Below, piece by piece: positions 7,105-11,711 of a stretch of DNA of 11,711 bases. The notes under the pieces are model-generated. The model had not been told where the DNA came from. It worked only from the letters and a program-made list of their open reading frames with translations, and ran no database searches. This DNA is from Rhodoferax sp. (GTDB lineage Bacteria; Pseudomonadota; Gammaproteobacteria; Burkholderiales; Burkholderiaceae_C). The translations under genes were made by a program, and so were the position numbers. The stretch is from contig JAEMRG010000039.1 in the NCBI GenBank assembly GCA_016463455.1, forward strand, positions 1 to 11,711, written 5' to 3'. Each line of letters starts with the position of its first letter. Position 1 is the first letter of the stretch.

Positions 7105-8696
7105 CACTCCTACGCGTCTCCAATATGCGGGTCAGCTTTGGCAACAAAGAGGTGGTCAAAGGCATCGACTTCTCCATTGCGCCCGGGGAAAAATTGGCCT
7201 TGGTGGGCGAGTCGGGTTCGGGTAAAACGGTCACAGCGCTGAGTCTTTTGGGCCTGCTGGGCAACGGGCGTTGCTCTGGGACGGTGCACTTCAACGGAGC
7301 CAGCGGCACGCTGGATCTTTTCTCACTTTCGGAACAGGCGATCCGTGCGATTCGTGGGCAGGAAATTGCCATGATTTTCCAAGAGCCGATGACGGCCCTG
7401 AATCCACTCTTCTCCATTGGCAATCAAATTGCAGAAGTGGTTCAGCTTAAGCTGGGCTTAAAGCCGGCGCAGGCTGCGAAAATTGCCATCGAATTGTTGG
7501 AACAGACCGGTATGCCCGAGCCGGCGCGCCGCGCTAATGCATTCCCCCATCAGCTGTCTGGCGGTCAGCGACAACGCGCCATGATTGCCATGGCCTTGGC
7601 CTGTAAACCACGGCTTTTGCTGGCAGATGAACCCACCACGGCTTTGGACGTCTCGGTGCGCGCACAAATCCTGGATTTACTCCAAGCGCTACAAAAAGAA
7701 ACCGGCATGGCGGTGTTGATGATTACCCATGACCTCCACTTGGTGCGCAAATTTGCCGACCGTGTTGCGGTGATGGAGAACGGCCACTTGGTCGAGTCTG
7801 GCAGCGTTGCAGAGGTCTTTGCTAACGCCCAACAACCCTACACCCAGAAGCTGATTGACAGCACGCCTACCCGTGACCCCCTCGAAGCGGCTGCCACCCC
7901 AGGCCCCGCTTTGCTGGAGGCGAAAGATGTCAAGGTGGATTACCCCGTGCAGTTACCAGGCTGGCGCGGCTGGTTTAAAAAAGGCAGTTTTACGGCGGTG
8001 CACCACGCCAGTTTTTCCATTGCCAGGGGTCGCACCTTAGGCGTCATTGGTGAATCCGGATCGGGCAAGTCAAGTCTCGCGCTGGCCGTACTTGGCTTGC
8101 ATCCACAAGGTGGACAGATAAGTTTTGATGGCCAAGGCTGGGGCAAGGATAAGCTTTCAGACCAGAAAATCCGTCGCTCCATGCAGGTGGTTTTTCAGGA
8201 TCCGTTTTCATCGCTCTCACCGCGCATGACGGTGGCGGAAATTGTCGGAGAAGGCCTGCTGGTGCATCACGCTGAACTGAGCCCTGAACAGCGGCAACAA
8301 CGCGTGCTGCAAACACTGGCAGAAGTGGGCCTGACTGAGGCGCAATTTCCCAACTTGCTGGCACGCTATCCGCATGAGTTTTCAGGTGGGCAGCGCCAGC
8401 GCGTGGCGATAGCCAGAGCGCTCATTGTCGATCCGCGATTGCTGGTCTTGGATGAGCCGACCAGTGCGCTGGATGTGACAATTCAAAAACAGGTACTGAG
8501 CTTGCTGCAGGGCTTGCAGCGAACACGAGGTCTCAGTTACTTGCTGATCACCCACGATGTGGCGGTCATTCGGGCGATGGCCCATGATGTCTTGGTTATG
8601 AAAGACGGGCAGGTCGTTGAAATGGGTCCGACAAAAGACGTGTTGGATACCTCGCAGCACCCCTATACCCAGACCTTGATCGCCGCGAGTACTTGA
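7101..8696 (+). CDS. yejF: Yej peptide ABC transporter, fused double ATP-binding subunit
   Basis: Cytoplasmic ATPase powering the Yej importer. It carries two nucleotide-binding domains in one 531-residue chain, as is standard for YejF, unlike Opp/Dpp where two separate proteins do this. Domain 1: Walker A GESGSGKT at 36-43, Q-loop Q94, signature LSGGQRQR at 152-159, Walker B LLLADEP at 172-178, switch H210. Domain 2: Walker A GESGSGKSS at 317-325, Q-loop Q366, signature FSGGQRQR at 427-434, Walker B LLVLDEP at 447-453, switch H485. All catalytic elements are intact in both halves. Each domain ends with the PYTQ.LI element typical of Opp/Dpp-type ATPases. The GTG start at 7101 overlaps the yejE stop (GTGA) and has a strong GGAGGG ribosome site. 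It is the last gene of the operon. Confidence 0.96.
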   Translation: MTLLRVSNMRVSFGNKEVVKGIDFSIAPGEKLALVGESGSGKTVTALSLLGLLGNGRCSGTVHFNGASGTLDLFSLSEQAIRAIRGQEIAMIFQEPMTALNPLFSIGNQIAEVVQLKLGLKPAQAAKIAIELLEQTGMPEPARRANAFPHQLSGGQRQRAMIAMALACKPRLLLADEPTTALDVSVRAQILDLLQALQKETGMAVLMITHDLHLVRKFADRVAVMENGHLVESGSVAEVFANAQQPYTQKLIDSTPTRDPLEAAATPGPALLEAKDVKVDYPVQLPGWRGWFKKGSFTAVHHASFSIARGRTLGVIGESGSGKSSLALAVLGLHPQGGQISFDGQGWGKDKLSDQKIRRSMQVVFQDPFSSLSPRMTVAEIVGEGLLVHHAELSPEQRQQRVLQTLAEVGLTEAQFPNLLARYPHEFSGGQRQRVAIARALIVDPRLLVLDEPTSALDVTIQKQVLSLLQGLQRTRGLSYLLITHDVAVIRAMAHDVLVMKDGQVVEMGPTKDVLDTSQHPYTQTLIAAST

Positions 8697-8700
8697 TCCT

Positions 8701-8730
8701 TGCGGGCCTTGGTTGCAGCTGGGTCCCGCA
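8701..8730 (+). other. Hairpin directly after yejF
   Basis: TGCGGG (8701-8706) pairs with CCCGCA (8725-8730) over an 18-base loop, starting four bases after the yejF stop. The stem can be extended by a T-G wobble and a C-G pair. No T-run follows. It may stabilise the 3' end of the yej mRNA or act with the stronger terminator downstream. Confidence 0.35.
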
Positions 8731-8770
8731 GGTATTGCACCCCTTCATGCGCACCTGACCAATTAAAACT

Positions 8771-8791
8771 GCCACCGCGGGTGGCGTTTTT
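8771..8791 (+). terminator. Intrinsic, probably bidirectional terminator between yejF and the CDGSH gene
   Basis: GCCACC (8771-8776), loop GCG, then GGTGGC (8780-8785) form a perfect 6-bp GC-rich stem, followed by G and five T (8787-8791) on the plus strand. Read on the minus strand, the same stem is followed by AGTTTTAATT, so it should also end transcripts of the minus-strand genes. It lies 75 bases after the yejF stop and 15 bases beyond the stop of the convergent CDGSH gene. Confidence 0.8.
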
Positions 8792-8805
8792 CTAGCGGGT
8801 TTTGG

Positions 8806-9045
8806 TTAAGCCAGCGCTTTGTGGGCACCGTCGCACAGGGGCTTGGCAGCGCTGCGTTTGCAACCGCAGAAATACACGGTCTTGGTTTCTTCGGCGCGGT
8901 ATTTCACCGGGGCAAATTCGCTGCCTTTGTGCGAACCATCGCAAAAAGGTTGGGCCTTGCTTTGTCCGCAAGAGCACCAGTAGTAGTCTTTGCCTGCTTC
9001 GACATTGGTGGCATAAGGTGACTTTTGAGCAATATGGGGTTCCAT
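8806..9045 (-). CDS. Small protein with two CDGSH iron-sulfur motifs
   Basis: A 79-residue soluble protein with two CDGSH-type zinc-finger-like sites, each expected to bind a [2Fe-2S] cluster through three Cys and one His. Site 1 has C24, C26, C35 and H39 (CSCGQSKAQPFCDGSH). Site 2 has C60, C62, C71 and H75 (CGCKRSAAKPLCDGAH). This tandem form is the bacterial MitoNEET-like architecture. Such proteins are thought to act in electron transfer, redox sensing or cluster handling, but the bacterial role is generally unclear. No membrane anchor is present. The ATG at 9045 is chosen because AGGAA (minus strand, 9051-9055) lies five bases upstream. The open frame continues 15 codons further, but that part has no family character. 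It is the last minus-strand gene before the shared terminator, 82 bases after the hydrolase stop. Confidence 0.92.
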   Translation of the reverse strand: MEPHIAQKSPYATNVEAGKDYYWCSCGQSKAQPFCDGSHKGSEFAPVKYRAEETKTVYFCGCKRSAAKPLCDGAHKALA

Positions 9046-9127
9046 GGTGTTTCCTGGTGATTGAACAGTTTCTAAGGATTGCGGCCGCACGGTCTGCTTG
9101 GGCTGAAGCAGGCTTGGGACGAATCCA

Positions 9128-10069
9128 TTATCCCCCCGGCCTCGGGCTGGATGCGCCGAGCCAAAAAGGCGTCAGGCGCGCCACGAAATCGGGCAGATCC
9201 TCAAAATAGGGCAAAGCACCGCCTGGCACTCTGTGGATGTGCCAGGTACCTGCCGTTGTGATCAAGGCCAAACCCCGGTAATCGGTGAAGTCGCCGCGTG
9301 TCGCCATAGAAATCCACACCGGACATTGCAGCGCTTCATACACCGTATGAATGTCTTTGCTGAACAAGACCAAAGACAAAAAACACAGGGGCGCAAAGCG
9401 CGCGCCTTCTTCGCGCGCGGTGCGCACGCAATAAGGCCACAGCTGGGGGTCGATATGCGGCGAGCCCCAGGTCTTGCGCAAAAAATAGCGGATAACCGCT
9501 GGACTGGTCAACGTATCGAACAAACCCTGCGACCAGCGCGGCCACAGCAAGGCCGCATGCAGGCGCGGCATGTAGCTGTTGCTGCCCGGCGGGCCCCGGC
9601 GCGACTTTAAGCGGCTCAGTCCGGTGGGGCTAACCAGGGCGAGGCGGGCGATACGCTGCGGCGCCTCGGTAGCGGCGCGCGCTGCAAATTCGCTAGACAA
9701 AGACAGGGCCAGTACATCGATGGGCAAAGGCCCATGCTCACGGGCTAGGAAGTCTAGCACCGCGTGAATCGCGTCGGTCATGAGGCGCGGCGTGTACATA
9801 CGCTCGCCGCGCTCGGAAAAACCATAGCCAGGCAACTCCATCGCCACCACCACCCGTTCGCGCTGGTAGTGCTCGAACAAAGGCCGCACTTCCGCAGCCG
9901 AGGCAGCAGCGTTGATACTGTGTATCAGCAACAGAGGCGGCAAACCCGGTGCAGGGTCTTGGGGCGTGGATGTGTAGATATTGATACGCCCCACCACGCT
10001 GTCTATCACCCGCTGGGTCGCTTGCAGCGCGGGCGGCAGAGGTGGGGTAGGGTTCAAAGCGGCGGGCAT
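9128..10069 (-). CDS. Alpha/beta-fold hydrolase with an atypical active site
   Basis: An alpha/beta hydrolase-fold protein of 313 residues from the ATG at 10069, or 324 from a GTG at 10102. There is no signal peptide. Numbering from the ATG, the core begins near residue 22 with RVIDSVVGRINIYTS. An oxyanion-hole-like LLLIHSINAAAS is at about 46-57, then ELPGYGFSERG at 78-88. The nucleophile elbow VLALSLSSEFAAR holds a Ser at 123, but reads A-x-S-x-S instead of the usual G-x-S-x-G. A candidate acid is D260 (RGDFTDYRG). Near the C-terminus, where G-H-x-P-x-x-E is normally found, the protein has GALPYFE: Ala285 replaces the catalytic His, with H277 and H279 just upstream. Substrate unknown; reduced activity or a shifted catalytic His is possible. 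With the GTG start it would lie 16 bases after folK, suggesting co-transcription with pcnB-folK. Confidence 0.82.
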   Translation of the reverse strand: MPAALNPTPPLPPALQATQRVIDSVVGRINIYTSTPQDPAPGLPPLLLIHSINAAASAAEVRPLFEHYQRERVVVAMELPGYGFSERGERMYTPRLMTDAIHAVLDFLAREHGPLPIDVLALSLSSEFAARAATEAPQRIARLALVSPTGLSRLKSRRGPPGSNSYMPRLHAALLWPRWSQGLFDTLTSPAVIRYFLRKTWGSPHIDPQLWPYCVRTAREEGARFAPLCFLSLVLFSKDIHTVYEALQCPVWISMATRGDFTDYRGLALITTAGTWHIHRVPGGALPYFEDLPDFVARLTPFWLGASSPRPGG

Positions 10070-10118
10070 GGCCAATCTTAAGTCGCTGCAGCGCTCGGGC
10101 ACCTGGCCGCTGTCGCCT

Positions 10119-10583
10119 TCATATTTTTTCGATCACTTGCTCGGACACCGCTTGCAACTCTTGCGCGCTGACCAGCGCCGGCGCGATGTCCGCCAAGGGG
10201 CGAAGCACGAAAGCGCGTTGGCGCATGCGCGGATGCGGAACTGTCAGCGTGGGGCTGTCGATGCGGGCTGTGCCGTAAAGCAAGATGTCCAGGTCGAGGG
10301 TACGCGGGGCGTTGCGGTAAGGCCGTTCGCGCCCTGCACCGCGCTCCAACTGGTGCAAACGGGCCAGCAAATCAGGCGCACTCAGTCGCGTGGAAATTTG
10401 CAGCACCGCATTGAAGTAGTCCGGCCCGCTGGAGTCCACCGGCGCGCTGCGGTACAGGGGCGAGGCGGCGTGCAACTGGCAATAGTCAAAAGCGGCGATG
10501 GTCTGCATCGCCTCTTCCACGGCCTGTCGGGCATCGCCCAAATTGGCACCCAGGCCGATGGTGGCAATCAGGGGCTCGCGCAT
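10119..10583 (-). CDS. folK: 2-amino-4-hydroxy-6-hydroxymethyldihydropteridine pyrophosphokinase (HPPK)
   Basis: Cytoplasmic enzyme of folate synthesis that moves pyrophosphate from ATP to 6-hydroxymethyl-7,8-dihydropterin, making the substrate for dihydropteroate synthase. The 154 residues match the family's usual length (about 160). The order of motifs is complete: GLGANLGD at 10-17, SPLYRSAPVD at 41-50, the pterin-binding DYFNAVLQI at 55-63, and ERPYRNAPRTLDLDILLYG at 86-104. The last contains R94 and the Mg2+-binding D97 and D99. VPHPRMRQRAFVLRPL is at 115-130, with H117. The ATG at 10583 is 12 bases after the pcnB stop, so the two genes very likely share a transcript, though no clear Shine-Dalgarno is visible. 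The pcnB-folK order is common in proteobacteria. Confidence 0.96.
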   Translation of the reverse strand: MREPLIATIGLGANLGDARQAVEEAMQTIAAFDYCQLHAASPLYRSAPVDSSGPDYFNAVLQISTRLSAPDLLARLHQLERGAGRERPYRNAPRTLDLDILLYGTARIDSPTLTVPHPRMRQRAFVLRPLADIAPALVSAQELQAVSEQVIEKI

Positions 10584-10595
10584 GGATCGGGCTAG

Positions 10596-11711
10596 TTAGT
10601 TGGAGTCGGCAGGGCCGCCCCGCCCTTGGCCATCGCCTTCTGGGCGCACAGCGCCAGAACGACGGCGACGGCGGCGCTTTTTGGGAGCCTCGCCCGCCTG
10701 GGCATAGGCCCCGTCTTCATCGGCTGCATGCTGTACAGGCGCGCCGGCCTGTACCTGCGCGCTGTCCCCATCCGTGGCTGCATCACCAGGCGTTCGGTGC
10801 GGCGCAGAGGCGGGCCTGGGGGCGCGCACCGCGCGTGGACGCTTGAGGTTTTCTTTGCGCACCTGGTCCACCAGGTCTTCGCGGATGGCGTCATCGCCGG
10901 TGGAGAACTCTTGCCACCAATCGGCCAGCACTTCGTCCACCTCGCCAATGTCTGCGCGCAAGCGCATAAAGTCAAAAGCAGCACGAAATCGCTCTTGCTG
11001 GACCAGGCCAAAAGGCGCGCTGCCCACGCGTTTTTCAAAGCGCGGCTGCATCATCCAAATTTCGCGCATGTCGGCGGCCAATTTGCCGCGCCCGGACACG
11101 TCGCCGATGCGGGCGTTAAACACATCGTCTATCGCGTCCTGCAAAGCCGGATGCGCATGCTGCCCATCGGCCTGGCGCGCAGCCCAGCCGTCGCGCACAT
11201 CAGCCCAAAGCACGCAGGCCAGCAAAAAGCTGGGCGCTACCGGTTTGCCCTCGCCCACGCGCCTATCGGTGTCTTGCAATGCCGTGGTGACAAAGGCATG
11301 GTCGGCGCGCTCCACCACCAGGTCGAGCAAAGGGTAAATGCCGCGCTCCAACCCGAGCTTGCGCAATTGCGTAATCGAGGCCAGCGCGTGCCCGGTTTGC
11401 AAGAGCTTGAGCATTTCATCAAACAAACGGCTTTGCGGCACATCGGCCAGCAGGGGCAAACATTTGCGCAAAGGGGCTGCGGTTTTGCTGTCCACCTTAA
11501 AGCCCAAAGGCGCTAGCTTGGCCGCAAAGCGCACCGCGCGGATGATGCGCACCGGGTCCTCGCGGTAGCGCACACCGGCGTCGCCAATCATCTTGAGAGT
11601 TTTATTTTTGGCGTCTTTGATGCCGCCGTGGTAGTCCACCAAAATTTGCGTCTGCGGGTCGTAGTACATGGCGTTGATGGTGAAGTCGCGCCGCACCGCG
11701 TCTTCCTCTTG
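10596..11711 (-). CDS. pcnB: Poly(A) polymerase I, 5'-truncated by the window edge
   Basis: Adds poly(A) tails to RNA 3' ends, which in bacteria marks RNAs for decay and affects plasmid-copy control RNAs. The visible 372 codons begin QEEDAV, followed by RRDFTINAMYYDP, the hallmark of the class II nucleotidyltransferase (PAP/CCA) superfamily. Next come the RYREDPVRIIRAVRFAAKL motif, the helical neck/body region and an RNA-binding arm. The upstream catalytic G-G-x-x-R-D and D-x-D segment is outside the window, probably about 150 residues. PcnB rather than a CCA-adding enzyme is favoured by the neck sequence, the folK neighbour and the long C-terminal tail. That tail (about 80 residues) is Ala/Pro/Gly-rich and disordered-looking, with a KK plus six-Arg cluster encoded at 10659-10682. 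Such basic tails are usual for PcnB and should aid RNA binding. The frame is open to the last base of the window; stop TAA at 10596-10598. Confidence 0.94.
   Translation of the reverse strand, partial: QEEDAVRRDFTINAMYYDPQTQILVDYHGGIKDAKNKTLKMIGDAGVRYREDPVRIIRAVRFAAKLAPLGFKVDSKTAAPLRKCLPLLADVPQSRLFDEMLKLLQTGHALASITQLRKLGLERGIYPLLDLVVERADHAFVTTALQDTDRRVGEGKPVAPSFLLACVLWADVRDGWAARQADGQHAHPALQDAIDDVFNARIGDVSGRGKLAADMREIWMMQPRFEKRVGSAPFGLVQQERFRAAFDFMRLRADIGEVDEVLADWWQEFSTGDDAIREDLVDQVRKENLKRPRAVRAPRPASAPHRTPGDAATDGDSAQVQAGAPVQHAADEDGAYAQAGEAPKKRRRRRRSGAVRPEGDGQGRGGPADSN

Noticed and set aside
9094..9111. CTGCTT/AAGCAG hairpin between the hydrolase and CDGSH genes as a terminator
   Set aside because: The stem is only 6 bp and no T-run follows on the minus strand, so it cannot be called a terminator.
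10626..11516. Long plus-strand open frame (296 codons) opposite pcnB
   Set aside because: It is a shadow of pcnB. The minus-strand protein has clear PAP motifs, while this frame shows no domain or ribosome site.
1..11711. Search for mobile elements, CRISPR arrays, toxin-antitoxin pairs, defence genes, tRNAs and riboswitches
   Set aside because: No transposase or integrase, spaced repeats, small overlapping gene pairs with such features, cloverleaf or known riboswitch core was recognised; the gaps are short and the genes look native.

Overview
This window looks like ordinary, vertically inherited chromosome of a moderately GC-rich betaproteobacterium, most likely Burkholderiales and probably Comamonadaceae. 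That placement is inferred from protein style (CorA with a C-terminal GMN, PPK2, a YejABEF transporter, pcnB-folK) and codon choice, not from a database search. I see no tRNA, rRNA, CRISPR array, insertion sequence, integrase or attachment site. No gene-free stretch exceeds about 160 bases.

Layout. Bases 2-934 (+) hold the C-terminal part of a CorA-type divalent metal transporter cut by the left edge. Next come a complete polyphosphate kinase 2 gene (1011-1937, +) and a questin-oxidase-like protein (about 2053-3021, +). A compact four-gene operon, yejA-yejB-yejE-yejF (3181-8696, +), follows; it encodes a complete ABC importer for peptides. The operon ends in a hairpin and then a strong terminator (8771-8791) that reads well on both strands.

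Everything to the right is on the minus strand. In transcription order it runs pcnB (poly(A) polymerase I, cut by the right edge), folK (HPPK), an alpha/beta hydrolase with an atypical active site, and a 79-residue protein with two CDGSH iron-sulfur motifs. The two sets of genes converge on the 8771-8791 terminator.

Functional links. The Yej genes form one machine: periplasmic binding protein, two permeases and a fused double ATPase, with gene junctions that suggest translational coupling. pcnB-folK is a familiar proteobacterial neighbourhood joining RNA 3'-end metabolism to folate synthesis. CorA, PPK2 and the questin-oxidase-like gene share a strand but are separated by 76 and about 100 bases, and nothing in the sequence ties their functions together.

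I found no convincing new multi-gene system. The points most worth a second look are the hydrolase's altered active-site motifs, the bacterial questin-oxidase-like protein and its uncertain start, and a weak Pho-box-like repeat ahead of ppk2.
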